A DNA stretch of 64,000 nucleotides from Paenibacillus sp. Soil750 (GCF_001428045.1 NZ_LMSD01000001.1:664832-728831), one strand, 5' to 3'. Positions 52,078 to 61,260 are shown, numbered from the stretch's first letter. Numbers and translations: made by a program. Notes: generated by a model not told the origin, from the letters alone.

Positions 52078-53310
52078 GTGAAATTAACGAGAAGAGATTT
52101 TCTGATCAAAGGAACGGCGTTATTCGCAACCCTCGGGCTTGGTGGTGCACTTTTCACGGAAACAGGTAAATCACTATGGGCAGGGAGCTCCGAACCTAGC
52201 GTGGAAGACCCAGTCTTGGTTGTTGTGCAGTTAAGCGGCGGCAATGACGGGATCAATACATTGATTCCCTACGGACAGGGCGTCTATTATGATTCACGGC
52301 CTACGCTTGCTTATGAACAGAAGGAAGTACTAGCGCTCGATTCTCACGTGGGCCTACATCCTAGTCTTACAGGATTAGCAGCGTTGTATAAATTAGGAAA
52401 AATGGCTATTATACAAGGAGTTGGATATCCGGAGCCTAATCATTCACACTTTCGCTCTATGGAAATTTGGCAAACCGCAGAGCCTGCGAAAATGAGCCGC
52501 AGCGGTTGGTTGGCACGGTATGCGGAAGCTTCGTTACAGAAGAATCCCAATCCTCTCAAAGTGATTCAAATTGGCGGATCAGGCAGCAAAGCCTTCGCCA
52601 CTGATCAATCAAGCTTTCCAGTGATTCAATCCCTGGAGTCCTATCATGTATTCGATCCTAAGACAGCGTTGATGGACAAGAATAGAATAACCAAAGCGTT
52701 CTTGGATATGTATGGGGCATCGAATTCGTTCGATCAACTGCGGGTCATTTCTGCTCGAGGATCGGAAGCTTATAAGAGCGTAGAAGCGATCCAATCTCTT
52801 GCTGCTACCTATACGAAGAAAATTGAGTACCCCAATACGAATTTTGCAAGGGACTTACAGCTTGTAACGAAGTTGCTGGCTGGAAAATCAGGGACGCGGC
52901 TCTTTAATGTAGAAGTAGGTGGATTTGACGATCATGCGGATGAGAAACTGCAGCATGCACAAATGCTGACACAGGTCGATGAAGGGTTAACTGCGTTCTA
53001 TCAGGATTTGCAGGCACAGGGGCTGCAGGATCGCGTCGCTGTCATGGTGTTCTCCGAGTTTGGACGTCGTGTTAAAGAGAACGGCAGCGGTGGAACCGAC
53101 CACGGAACAGCGGCACCGATGTTTGTCATTGGCGGCAAGGTGAAGGGCGGTCTATACGGTGCCTATCCGAGCTTGAGTAACTTAGATAATGGAGATTTGA
53201 AATATGAGGTTGATTTCCGTTCTGTATATAGTACGCTAATTGACTCGTGGTTAAATGGAGACACAGCAACAGTGCTAGGTAAAACGTATGAAAATTTAAA
53301 GTTTATATAA
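52078..53310 (+). CDS. DUF1501 family protein with Tat signal
   Basis: A 410-residue protein, GTG 52078 after GGGGGGAA. The N-terminus LTRRDFLIKG followed by a hydrophobic stretch is a twin-arginine export signal, so the protein is folded before secretion. The sulfatase-like DUF1501 marks are VVVQLSGGNDGINTLIPYG, NHSHFRSMEIWQTAE and FSEFGRRVKENGSGGTDHGTAAPMFVIGG (in pieces). Probably acts with the DUF1800 partner; the substrate is unknown. Confidence 0.9.
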   Translation: MKLTRRDFLIKGTALFATLGLGGALFTETGKSLWAGSSEPSVEDPVLVVVQLSGGNDGINTLIPYGQGVYYDSRPTLAYEQKEVLALDSHVGLHPSLTGLAALYKLGKMAIIQGVGYPEPNHSHFRSMEIWQTAEPAKMSRSGWLARYAEASLQKNPNPLKVIQIGGSGSKAFATDQSSFPVIQSLESYHVFDPKTALMDKNRITKAFLDMYGASNSFDQLRVISARGSEAYKSVEAIQSLAATYTKKIEYPNTNFARDLQLVTKLLAGKSGTRLFNVEVGGFDDHADEKLQHAQMLTQVDEGLTAFYQDLQAQGLQDRVAVMVFSEFGRRVKENGSGGTDHGTAAPMFVIGGKVKGGLYGAYPSLSNLDNGDLKYEVDFRSVYSTLIDSWLNGDTATVLGKTYENLKFI

Positions 53311-53328
53311 CTCGCAGGAGGTGCACGG

Positions 53329-53847
53329 TTGGAACTAGCGGCAATTTCAGATCATATGGCGGAGGGTTTGCAAATTCTCTTCGTTGGCTATAATCCGAGT
53401 ATTCGATCAGGGGAAACCGGGCATCATTATGCGAATCCGAATAATCGATTCTATCGCATTTTGTTGCAGGCGGGATTAACGCCAAGGCTTTACAAGCCGC
53501 AAGAGGATGGTGATCTGCTTGAAATCGGTTATGGCTTCACGAATATCGTGGCACGCCCTTCTTTGACAGCAGCAGAAATTACGGCAGACGAGTATCGTGA
53601 GGGCAGACGAATTCTGAAAGCGAAAATTGAGACCTACCGACCGAAGGTTGTTTGCTTCGTGGGGAAGGGTGTCTATGAGCAGTATAGCGGCAGAAGAGGC
53701 ATCTCCTGGGGCAGTCAACCGCAGCCGATGGTAGAAGGCGTTATTGATTATGTGTGTCCGTCTTCTAGCGGACTTGTGCGAATGAAGCTGGAAGATATGG
53801 TAGCGATTTATCGAGGAATTCTGACAAGTCTCGTAGGGCCTGTTTGA
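53329..53847 (+). CDS. mug: G/T(U)-mismatch DNA glycosylase, Mug type
   Basis: A 172-residue base-excision enzyme removing uracil or thymine opposite guanine. TTG 53329 lies seven bases after AGGAGG. Motif 1 reads VGYNPSIRSGETGHHYANPNNRFY (compare GINPG in E. coli Mug) and motif 2 CPSSSGL. It sits 18 bases after the DUF1501 gene and may be cotranscribed. Confidence 0.88.
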   Translation: MELAAISDHMAEGLQILFVGYNPSIRSGETGHHYANPNNRFYRILLQAGLTPRLYKPQEDGDLLEIGYGFTNIVARPSLTAAEITADEYREGRRILKAKIETYRPKVVCFVGKGVYEQYSGRRGISWGSQPQPMVEGVIDYVCPSSSGLVRMKLEDMVAIYRGILTSLVGPV

Positions 53848-53918
53848 GGTTTTACTTGATGCTTGCACAGAATATTGCTATCATAGCCATAATACAAAAC
53901 GCAAAGGTGTGGTCACTC

Positions 53919-55007
53919 ATGGGAAACAGGGCCTATAACTTTAACGCAGGGCCTGCGGCTTTACCTCTCGAAGTACTTCAGAGAGCACAAGAAGAGTTTG
54001 TTGATTTTAAAGGCATTGGCATGTCCATTATGGAAATTTCTCACCGTAGTTCGGAATATGAGCAAGTGCACAATGAAACACAAGCGTTATTGAAGCGTAT
54101 TTTTGGTATTCCAGATGGGTACCAAATTCTCTTTTTGACAGGTGGAGCGAGCTCTCAGTTCTCCATGATCCCTATGAATTTCTTGAAGGCAGGCAAGGTT
54201 GGCAGCTATGTGCTGACAGGCGCTTGGGCCGAGAAGGCTGTGCAAGAAGCAGCACTATTCGGAGAAGTTTCGCTTGCTGCTAGTTCGAAAGAACAGAAAT
54301 TTATGAAAATTCCTGCATTGAGTGACATTAACTTAGATCCGAATTCAGCTTACCTGCACATCACGTCCAATGAGACGATTGAAGGTGCGCAATTCCAAAG
54401 CTTTCCGGAAACAGGCAACATTCCTCTGATCGGTGATATGTCCAGTGATATCTTGAGCCGCCCAGTCGACGTTTCGAAGTTCAGCATGATCTATGCGGGA
54501 GCACAGAAGAACCTTGGACCATCTGGTGTGACCGTTGCGATTATTAAAGACGATCTACTCGTTGATCTGCCAAAAACAATCCCAACGATGATGCGTTATG
54601 AAACGCATAGCAAAAACAATTCCTTGTATAACACACCGCCAGCATACTCCATTTATATGGTGAATCTGGTGTTGAAATGGATTGAAGAGCAAGGCGGATT
54701 GACGGTTATTCAGAAGAATAATGTAGAAAAATCAGGCCTTATTTATAGCGCAATTGATAGCAGCAATGGCTTCTACCGTGGACCGGTAGATCTAGGAAGC
54801 CGTTCTGCGATGAATATTACATTCCGCTTGCAAGATGAAGAGCTGGAGAAGAAGTTCATTAAAGAAACCGAGCAGCAAGGGTTCGTTGGATTGAAAGGTC
54901 ATCGCAGTGTCGGTGGTTTACGTGCTTCCACGTATAACGCAGTTCCTTACGCATCATGTAAAGCACTCGCTGATTTCATGACGGATTTCCAACAACGCAA
55001 CAGCTAG
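53919..55007 (+). CDS. serC: Phosphoserine aminotransferase
   Basis: A 362-residue PLP enzyme of serine biosynthesis. ATG 53919 (AAAGGTG upstream) gives the canonical start MGNRAYNFNAGPAALP. The PLP lysine lies in YAGAQKNLGPSGVTVA; LTGGASSQFSMIPMNFL and HRSVGGLRASTYNAVP are also typical. SerA and SerB genes are not in the window. Ended by a strong terminator. Confidence 0.96.
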   Translation: MGNRAYNFNAGPAALPLEVLQRAQEEFVDFKGIGMSIMEISHRSSEYEQVHNETQALLKRIFGIPDGYQILFLTGGASSQFSMIPMNFLKAGKVGSYVLTGAWAEKAVQEAALFGEVSLAASSKEQKFMKIPALSDINLDPNSAYLHITSNETIEGAQFQSFPETGNIPLIGDMSSDILSRPVDVSKFSMIYAGAQKNLGPSGVTVAIIKDDLLVDLPKTIPTMMRYETHSKNNSLYNTPPAYSIYMVNLVLKWIEEQGGLTVIQKNNVEKSGLIYSAIDSSNGFYRGPVDLGSRSAMNITFRLQDEELEKKFIKETEQQGFVGLKGHRSVGGLRASTYNAVPYASCKALADFMTDFQQRNS

Positions 55008-55018
55008 GAAAATGAATT

Positions 55019-55062
55019 AAGCTATTCATGGCACCCTCGTGTGCGCGTGAATAGCTTTTTTT
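55019..55062 (+). terminator. Intrinsic terminator of serC
   Basis: AAGCTATTCA/TGAATAGCTT arms followed by T7. Confidence 0.92.
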
Positions 55063-55302
55063 GTGCTGAGGCATGTAGTTTCGACCGAGGCGTTTAAAAG
55101 CCTGTAGAGGGTCACTGAGCAGGTTTAAAAGCGGTAATTGGAAGATGAGTTTGGACTAGATCTAGTAGAGGAGGAATGTCCTAGTCATTTCGACATATCC
55201 GAAAAAATCAAGTAAAAAATGAAAATATTTTTTCTAAACCCATCGAGCCACGCCCCGTCTAGGATTACGTGTTTTGGAATTGTAAATAGGTCGTTTTGCT
55301 CG

Positions 55303-55331
55303 TTGACAAACACAATATATTGATATAAATT
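55303..55331 (+). promoter_or_regulatory. Promoter of the nrd operon with NrdR-like box
   Basis: TTGACA at 55303-55308 and a -10 region around TATAAATT (55324-55331). Between them ACACAATATATTG (55310-55322) fits the NrdR box consensus acaCwAtATaTwGt at most positions. A second, helically phased box, usual for NrdR, was not found. Confidence 0.6.
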
Positions 55332-55387
55332 TGAATCTATCAACTAGATGTCGTGATAAAAAGCGCATTGCGAGATTGCTAGCAGAA

Positions 55388-55438
55388 GGCTCATATCGAG
55401 CCGGAAATCAAGTGAAACCGCAGGTTTCAAGCTTTTTT
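55388..55438 (+). promoter_or_regulatory. Leader hairpins with terminator upstream of nrdI
   Basis: GGCTC/GAGCC hairpin (55388-55402) is followed by TGAAACC/GGTTTCA (55413-55429) and T6 (55433-55438). This lies about 100 bases into the predicted 260-base leader and could attenuate the operon. The rest of the 590-base stretch before nrdI shows no gene. Confidence 0.45.
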
Positions 55439-55599
55439 GACCGTTTACGGAGTCGTGAAACAAATGCAGATTCTGTCGATTAATGGGTAGATGAACTCGC
55501 GAATGACAGACGATAGAATTGGTATCTTTACTACATATAGGTTACCCGCAAGCGAAGGCACAAGATAGAGAGAATTGAGAATGATAGGAGACGGAAGCT

Positions 55600-55959
55600 A
55601 TGTTGATTGCTTACGATTCGAAGACTGGAAATGTTCGCCGTTTTATTGCGAAGCTCCAGATGCCCGCGGTACAAATTGAGGAAGCGATGACAATGGACGA
55701 GCCATTCGTACTCGTGACGTATACAACTGGTTTTGGACAAATTCCTCCCAAGGTAGCTTCTTTCCTAGAAAGTAATTCCTCTCGTCTTCAAGGCGTTGCA
55801 GCAAGCGGTAATCGCAACTGGGGAGACGGCTTCGCCAAAAGCGCAGATACGATCTCAGCACTTTATGATGTTCCCGTATTAACCAAATTTGAATTATCCG
55901 GCACGAAAAATGATGTAGAACGATTTGTTCAGGGGGTACAAGCAATTGCGGCACATTGA
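55600..55959 (+). CDS. nrdI: NrdI, flavodoxin-like activator of class Ib ribonucleotide reductase
   Basis: A 119-residue flavoprotein that supplies oxidant for the Mn-tyrosyl cofactor of NrdF. ATG 55600 after AGGAGACGG. The family pattern is visible in IAYDSKTGNVRRFI, VLVTYTTGFGQIPPKVASFLE and VAASGNRNWGDGFAKSAD. First gene of nrdIEF; its 3' end overlaps nrdE. Confidence 0.94.
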   Translation: MLIAYDSKTGNVRRFIAKLQMPAVQIEEAMTMDEPFVLVTYTTGFGQIPPKVASFLESNSSRLQGVAASGNRNWGDGFAKSADTISALYDVPVLTKFELSGTKNDVERFVQGVQAIAAH

Positions 55960-58030
55960 ACTTAATAATGAATTAATGCAACGCGGTACGGATGGTTTTT
56001 TTCAATTAGAGAAGGATAAAGAAGCTGTTAAGGTGTTCATAGAAGAAGTACACAGCAGAAGCCTCACATTCCCCGATACCTCTTCGAAGGTTCGTTATAT
56101 GATCGACAATAACTTCTACGAGAACGTTTATGACAAATACACCGAAGATGAAGTTAACAGCGTGTATCAAGTGGCACATGACAATCAATTCGAGTTCGCA
56201 TCGTATATGGCAGCTTCGAAATTTTATACAGATTACGCTTTACGCAGTGACGATAAGACGTTATACCTCGAGCATTTCCCTGATCGCGTAGCGATCGTAG
56301 CCCTGTACTTGGGTCGCGGAAACGCTGAGACAGCACGCGTACTGGCCCTATCCATGATGGAGCAGCGCTTGCAGCCAGCGACACCTACGTTCTTGAACGC
56401 AGGCAAGAGTCGTCGTGGCGAATTAGTATCGTGCTTCTTGTTAGAAATGGACGATTCCTTAAATTCCATCAACTATGTATTAGCAACATGTATGCAGTTG
56501 TCCAAAATTGGCGGCGGTGTAGCCGTGAATTTATCGAAGCTTCGCGGGCGCGGTGAAACGATTAAAGGTGTTGAGGGCGCGGCGAAAGGTATTATTCCTG
56601 TTCTTAAGTTGATGGAGGATGCGTTCTCCTATGCGGATCAAATGGGTCAACGCAAGGGCTCAGGCGCGGCGTATTACAACATTTTCGGCTGGGACGTTAT
56701 GGAGTTCCTAGATAGTAAGAAAATTAATGCGGATGAGAAATCCCGTTTGAAAACACTCTCCATCGGACTTATTGTACCGAATAAATTTTATAAGTTAGCT
56801 GAGGAGAACAAGCCTCTACATATTTTCGCTCCTTACACCGTTCTGCAAGCCTATGGCAAGCATATGGATGATCTGGATATGGATGAGATGTATGATGAAC
56901 TTCTAGCGAACCCTAAAGTTAAGAAGAAAGCAATCATGAATGCACGTGATATGCTGACCAAAATTGCGACAACTCAACTGGAATCCGGTTATCCATATAT
57001 GATGAATCGTACGAATGCGAATAAGGATCATGCTTTGAAGGGGATTGGGACGATCAAAATGTCCAATCTTTGTACAGAGATTTTCCAACTGCAGGAGACG
57101 TCCGAAATCAATGATTACGGTCAAGAAGACACCATTCTTCGCGATATCAGTTGTAATCTAGCTTCGATGAATATTGCCAATGTGATGGATCGTAAAAAGC
57201 TGCGCGAAACCGTGCACGAAGGCATGATTGCTCTAACTTCAGTGAGTGATATGACGACGATCCACAATGCGCCAGGTGTTGCCAAAGCGAATCGTGAACT
57301 GCATTCTGTCGGTCTTGGCGTTATGAATTTGCACGGCTATTTGTCCAAGAACAAAATTGCTTATGAGAGTGCTGAAGCGAAGGATTTCGTTCGCACCTTC
57401 TTTGCAGCGATGAATTTCTATTCCATTGAAAAAAGTATGGAGATTGCCAAAGAATCCGGCCAAACTTTCGAAGGCTTTGAGCTGTCGGAATATGCGAATG
57501 GGAACTATTTTACCCGTTATACAGAAACAGATTACCGTCCGCTCTCGGATAGAGTGAAAGCATTATTCGAAGGCATGCCGATTCCGTCGCCTAGCGATTG
57601 GAAAGCTTTGCAAGCTAACGTTCAGAAGCACGGGCTTTACCATGCGTACCGTTTGGCTATAGCGCCAACGCAAAGCATCTCGTATATCCAAAATTCAACA
57701 TCCAGTGTTATGCCAATTGTTGAACCTATTGAGACACGTACGTATGCGAATTCGACAACGTATTATCCGATGCCATTCATGGCACGTGACAATTTCTTCT
57801 ACTATAAATCCGCTTATCAAATGGATCAATTCAAGATTCTTGACCTCATCTCGGAGATTCAAACGCATGTGGATCAAGGGATCTCGACCATTTTACACGT
57901 AAACAGTGATGTTTCAACAAGACAACTTGCTAGATTATACCTGTATGCGGCACACAAAGGACTTAAATCGCTCTACTACACAAGAACCAACCAGCTATCC
58001 GTTGAGGAATGTGTAAGCTGCTCAGTATAA
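55946..58030 (+). CDS. nrdE: Class Ib ribonucleotide reductase large subunit
   Basis: A 694-residue catalytic subunit reducing ribonucleoside diphosphates. TTG 55946 is chosen because AGGGGG (55931-55936) is at ideal spacing and the product then begins with the family-like RHIELNNEL; it overlaps nrdI by 14 bases. Seen are PATPTFLNAGKSRRGELVSCFLLEM (substrate-site Cys), the finger loop around SNLCTEIFQ, NLASMNIANV, and the C-terminal redox cysteines in VEECVSCSV. The N-terminal ATP-cone of class Ia enzymes is absent, as expected for NrdE. Confidence 0.95.
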   Translation: MRHIELNNELMQRGTDGFFQLEKDKEAVKVFIEEVHSRSLTFPDTSSKVRYMIDNNFYENVYDKYTEDEVNSVYQVAHDNQFEFASYMAASKFYTDYALRSDDKTLYLEHFPDRVAIVALYLGRGNAETARVLALSMMEQRLQPATPTFLNAGKSRRGELVSCFLLEMDDSLNSINYVLATCMQLSKIGGGVAVNLSKLRGRGETIKGVEGAAKGIIPVLKLMEDAFSYADQMGQRKGSGAAYYNIFGWDVMEFLDSKKINADEKSRLKTLSIGLIVPNKFYKLAEENKPLHIFAPYTVLQAYGKHMDDLDMDEMYDELLANPKVKKKAIMNARDMLTKIATTQLESGYPYMMNRTNANKDHALKGIGTIKMSNLCTEIFQLQETSEINDYGQEDTILRDISCNLASMNIANVMDRKKLRETVHEGMIALTSVSDMTTIHNAPGVAKANRELHSVGLGVMNLHGYLSKNKIAYESAEAKDFVRTFFAAMNFYSIEKSMEIAKESGQTFEGFELSEYANGNYFTRYTETDYRPLSDRVKALFEGMPIPSPSDWKALQANVQKHGLYHAYRLAIAPTQSISYIQNSTSSVMPIVEPIETRTYANSTTYYPMPFMARDNFFYYKSAYQMDQFKILDLISEIQTHVDQGISTILHVNSDVSTRQLARLYLYAAHKGLKSLYYTRTNQLSVEECVSCSV

Positions 58031-58051
58031 GTAGGAAGGGGACTACCATTC

Positions 58052-59038
58052 ATGACAAGTGCACCAACGATCAATAAACCTATCGTCAAAAAAGCGGTGA
58101 ATTGGAACCGGCCTGATGATGATTTTACAATTACGTTCTGGAATCAAAATATTATGCAATTCTGGACAGATGAAGAAATTCCATTGTCTGATGATAAAAT
58201 GTCCTGGATCACACTCAGCAACGTTGAGCGTGAGCTATATATGAAAGTGCTTGGCGGTCTGACGTTGCTCGATACTATGCAGGGCGGCGTCGGGATGCCG
58301 AAGATCCTTGAGCATGTGGATGGGTTGCAGCGCAAAGCTGTGCTTAGCTTCATGGGGATGATGGAGCAGATCCATGCGAAGTCTTACAGTTCGATTTTCA
58401 CAACGCTGTCTACGACAGAAGAGATCAACGAGCTGTTCCAATGGGTGGAGCGGAATCCACACTTGCAGTTTAAGGCGAATAAGATTTCACATTACTATGA
58501 GAATATTAATACGACCAAAGAGCTGTATCTAGCGATGGCTTCGTCAGTTCTGCTAGAAAGCTATTTGTTCTATAGCGGTTTCTATTATCCGTTGTACTTG
58601 GCTGGCCAAGGTAAAATGACGAGCAGCGGCGAGATCATTGACTTGATTCTACGCGATGAGAGCATCCATGGGTTGTACATAGGTGTGCTGGCACAAGAAG
58701 TCTACGCGGAGCTAAGCCCTGCCGAGCAAGACGAAGCGTACGCGACGTTGTGTTCGCTATTGAAAGAGCTACATGCGAATGAAGAAGGCTACACGGATAG
58801 TCTGTACGGACCGCTGGGACTGGCAGACGAAGTGAAAGCATTCCTTCGCTACAACGCGAACAAGGCGTTTATGAACCTAGGCGTTGAACCGATGTTCCCA
58901 GAAGAGGATATCAACCCGATTGTATTGAACGGACTGAGTACGAAGACGAAGCAGCATGACTTTTTCTCCAAAAAAGGCAATGGTTATGTGCGTACAATTC
59001 ACGTCGAGGCTTTGACGGACGATGATTTTGTATTTTAA
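58052..59038 (+). CDS. nrdF: Class Ib ribonucleotide reductase small subunit
   Basis: A 328-residue diiron/dimanganese radical subunit. Metal-ligand segments are visible in LTLLDTMQGGVGMP, MGMMEQIHAKSYSSIF, LESYLFYSGFYYPLYLA and LILRDESIHGLYIG. The C-terminus ending DDDFVF is the NrdE-docking tail. It starts 21 bases after nrdE. No nrdH glutaredoxin gene is adjacent. Confidence 0.95.
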   Translation: MTSAPTINKPIVKKAVNWNRPDDDFTITFWNQNIMQFWTDEEIPLSDDKMSWITLSNVERELYMKVLGGLTLLDTMQGGVGMPKILEHVDGLQRKAVLSFMGMMEQIHAKSYSSIFTTLSTTEEINELFQWVERNPHLQFKANKISHYYENINTTKELYLAMASSVLLESYLFYSGFYYPLYLAGQGKMTSSGEIIDLILRDESIHGLYIGVLAQEVYAELSPAEQDEAYATLCSLLKELHANEEGYTDSLYGPLGLADEVKAFLRYNANKAFMNLGVEPMFPEEDINPIVLNGLSTKTKQHDFFSKKGNGYVRTIHVEALTDDDFVF

Positions 59039-59056
59039 GTAATATAGATGAAAGAT

Positions 59057-59088
59057 AAACCACCTGGGATGACTGGGTGGTTTTTTTT
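59057..59088 (+). terminator. Intrinsic terminator of the nrd operon
   Basis: AAACCACC/GGTGGTTT arms and T8. Confidence 0.92.
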
Positions 59089-59125
59089 GTTTGAGTTTAG
59101 TTCAGTCTCAAGGCTGATTTACTGC

Positions 59126-59143
59126 GTAACATTGTTATGTTAC
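59126..59143 (+). promoter_or_regulatory. Dyad upstream of yhbD
   Basis: GTAACA-TTGTTA-TGTTAC, an 18-bp inverted repeat 28 bases before the start codon of a MerR-like HTH protein; candidate autoregulatory operator. Confidence 0.45.
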
Positions 59144-59170
59144 ATTGAAGTGGCAAAGGAGGGATGTACC

Positions 59171-59800
59171 TTGGATGAAGATTTGATATCGAAGAAAGAG
59201 CTACTCGAGCTAACAGGCATATCTTATGGGCAACTTTACCGCTGGAAACGCAAAAATTTAGTTCCAGAGGAATGGTTTATACGAAAATCAGCGTTTACGG
59301 GACAGGAAACGTTCTTTCCGAAGGGGCAGATGCTGGCACGTATCGATAAAATTGTAAATATGAAAGATGATTTATCGCTGGATGAATTAGCGGATGTGTT
59401 CTCTATCGTGCCAAATGACATGGAAATAGACAAATTAGAGCTAATTAAACGAAACATTGTTTCTCATCAAACCATAGATTATGCATCTCCATTTTTGGGA
59501 GCGACAGCGGTATACAGCTTTGAAGAAATGTTGTTTCTGTTTCTATTAGAGGACTGCTTACAATCCGGTGAAATAAGCCTCGATGAAGGGAAATACTTGC
59601 TTCTGACTTTGAAAGAGCAATATGCCAAGTTTGAAGGTAAGCCTTGTGATCTGATTTTTATACGTAAGATGGGTTTAACTTTATGTCTACTGGTTACGAC
59701 AGGCAGTGAATTATTCTTCGAGCAAGGCGTGAAGGTTGTGCTCCGCGTGCAGGTGGCGAAGAAGATTGAAGAACTGAAACTGAAAATAACAACAACGTGA
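59171..59800 (+). CDS. yhbD: YhbD-like protein (DUF4004) with MerR-like HTH
   Basis: A 209-residue protein. TTG 59171 is chosen with AAAGGAGGG (59155-59163) upstream. The N-terminus ISKKELLELTGISYGQLYRWKRKNLVPEEWFIR is a MerR-type helix-turn-helix, followed by a helical effector region. It heads an operon with two bactofilins, the same order as yhbD-yhbE-yhbF in B. subtilis. Probable regulator or accessory of the bactofilins; no direct role is known to me. Confidence 0.82.
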   Translation: MDEDLISKKELLELTGISYGQLYRWKRKNLVPEEWFIRKSAFTGQETFFPKGQMLARIDKIVNMKDDLSLDELADVFSIVPNDMEIDKLELIKRNIVSHQTIDYASPFLGATAVYSFEEMLFLFLLEDCLQSGEISLDEGKYLLLTLKEQYAKFEGKPCDLIFIRKMGLTLCLLVTTGSELFFEQGVKVVLRVQVAKKIEELKLKITTT

Positions 59801-59813
59801 GGAGGTGACACCT

Positions 59814-60494
59814 ATGCATACAGCAGAATTGAAGCGTAAACTGATGATTTCCGGAATAGGATCTTCTAATGGTGGGAGCTTCCGTACGGTTAAAATCGAC
59901 GGCATGGGGCGTTTGGAAGGGGACGTTATATGCTCCGATTTTACGCTAAATGGGCGTGCAGAAGTGAATGGCAGTATTACATCTGAAACGGCAGAATTGC
60001 ATGGAACGCTAACGATTCAGGGGAGTCTGAAGGCCAGACGTACCCGAATTCATGGCAAAGTCAAGATTGAGGGTAATTATGCGGGCGAGAGCCTTGAAAT
60101 TAATGGCTCTTCAATAATAACAGGCAATTGTGAGGCGGAGAAGTTTAATGCCAATGGTAAGCTGCAGGTGGGCACGCTTAATGCAGATACGGTCCTTGTT
60201 ACCTTGCATGGGCATAGTAAAATTTCAGAGATCGGCGGAGAACGAATCCAAATACGTAAGCAGCGAGGCATTGGCTTGGCAAGTTGGTTGAAGATTCTGC
60301 CTCTGGGGATTGGTAATCATTTGACGGTTCAAACCGTCGAAGGCGACCATATTTACTTGGAATATACAACGGCTGATGTCGTAAGAGGAGCGGATATTAC
60401 AATTGGACCTGGTTGTGAGATTGGACTCATCGAATATACGGCAAAGCTCGAGCAAGATAAACAATCTAAGGTGAAACGCAGCGAAAAAGTGTAG
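59814..60494 (+). CDS. bacE: Bactofilin-like polymer-forming protein (first of two)
   Basis: A 226-residue cytoskeletal protein. GGAGGTGA precedes ATG 59814. The centre (about 25-130) is a glycine/hydrophobic repeat typical of the bactofilin beta-helix (GRLEGDVICSDFTLNGRAEVNGSI, LHGTLTIQGSLKARRTRIHGKVKIEGNY in pieces). B. subtilis BacE/BacF polymers are needed for normal flagellar assembly. It is longer than the classical 120-180 residue bactofilin because of a C-terminal extension with HIYLEYTTADVVRGADITIGPGC. Assignment to BacE follows gene order. Confidence 0.85.
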   Translation: MHTAELKRKLMISGIGSSNGGSFRTVKIDGMGRLEGDVICSDFTLNGRAEVNGSITSETAELHGTLTIQGSLKARRTRIHGKVKIEGNYAGESLEINGSSIITGNCEAEKFNANGKLQVGTLNADTVLVTLHGHSKISEIGGERIQIRKQRGIGLASWLKILPLGIGNHLTVQTVEGDHIYLEYTTADVVRGADITIGPGCEIGLIEYTAKLEQDKQSKVKRSEKV

Positions 60495-60519
60495 CAAAGA
60501 GAGGAGGGTTTGAGGTACA

Positions 60520-61260
60520 ATGGGAATAGACACAAACAAACGTTCGCAAATTGGTAATTTGAAGATTACGGGCAGCTCTACCGCGGCAGGGGGCCTGTAT
60601 GATCGAATGAAAATTGTTGGAGAAGGCATCATTGAAGGCGATACGCAATGCCGGCTTCTGAAATGTATCGGAACATTAGAGATGGAAGGTAATTTGCAGG
60701 CAGGCGAAGCAGGCATTGTGGGCACTTTTTCATTGACGGGAAATGTTCGAAGCGATACAATGAAAAATTCGGGGACGGTGAGTATCAGTGGTGATGCAGA
60801 AATTGGATCACTTACTGGTTCAGGGACGATTGAAGTGAAAGGTCATATGCAAGGCACCATGATTGCACTTAAAGGGCATATCGCTGCAGGAGGGGATTGC
60901 GAAGTCGATGTGTTTCATCTAAAGGGCATGTTTGATGTGGGAGGACTACTGAACGCAGGAGAGATCAACATTAGACTTTTCCAAGATTCAACGGCGAAAG
61001 AGATTGGCGGAGAGAAAATTAGAATTCGCAAAGCGAGTTTGCTTCATCCGTTTAGCTTATTCTTCAGACCCTCATCGCATGCTAAGGTAACGGTATCGGT
61101 TATTGAAGGGGATGATATCTACGTGGAGCACACGAGAGCGAAAGTTGTTCGCGGCAACCAAGTTGTCATCGGTCCTGGTTGTGAAGTCGATCTAGTAGAA
61201 TACAAGGTACACTTAGAGAAGAAGAAGGGTGCCATTGTGAAAGAGTCACGCAAGTTGTAA
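60520..61260 (+). CDS. bacF: Bactofilin-like polymer-forming protein (second of two)
   Basis: A 246-residue paralogue of the preceding gene, 25 bases downstream. The beta-helix repeats run from about 35 to 145 (GEGIIEGDTQCRLLKCIGTLEMEGNLQAGEAGIVGTFSLTGNV in pieces), and the C-terminal extension repeats DDIYVEHTRAKVVRGNQVVIGPGCEVDLVEYKVHLE (in pieces), shared with the first copy. Two copies suggest a hetero-polymer. Named by order. Confidence 0.85.
   Translation: MGIDTNKRSQIGNLKITGSSTAAGGLYDRMKIVGEGIIEGDTQCRLLKCIGTLEMEGNLQAGEAGIVGTFSLTGNVRSDTMKNSGTVSISGDAEIGSLTGSGTIEVKGHMQGTMIALKGHIAAGGDCEVDVFHLKGMFDVGGLLNAGEINIRLFQDSTAKEIGGEKIRIRKASLLHPFSLFFRPSSHAKVTVSVIEGDDIYVEHTRAKVVRGNQVVIGPGCEVDLVEYKVHLEKKKGAIVKESRKL

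Noticed and set aside
55091..55135. Two TTTAAAAGC repeats after serC
   Set aside because: Only nine bases long, imperfect context, and no link to a promoter; likely chance.
55155..55166. ACTAGATCTAGT palindrome
   Set aside because: Short self-complementary hexamer-based sequence in a region with no promoter elements next to it; not enough to claim an operator.
55338..55600. Adenosylcobalamin riboswitch upstream of nrdI
   Set aside because: No B12-box (GCCACTG-type) sequence; class Ib reductase does not use cobalamin.
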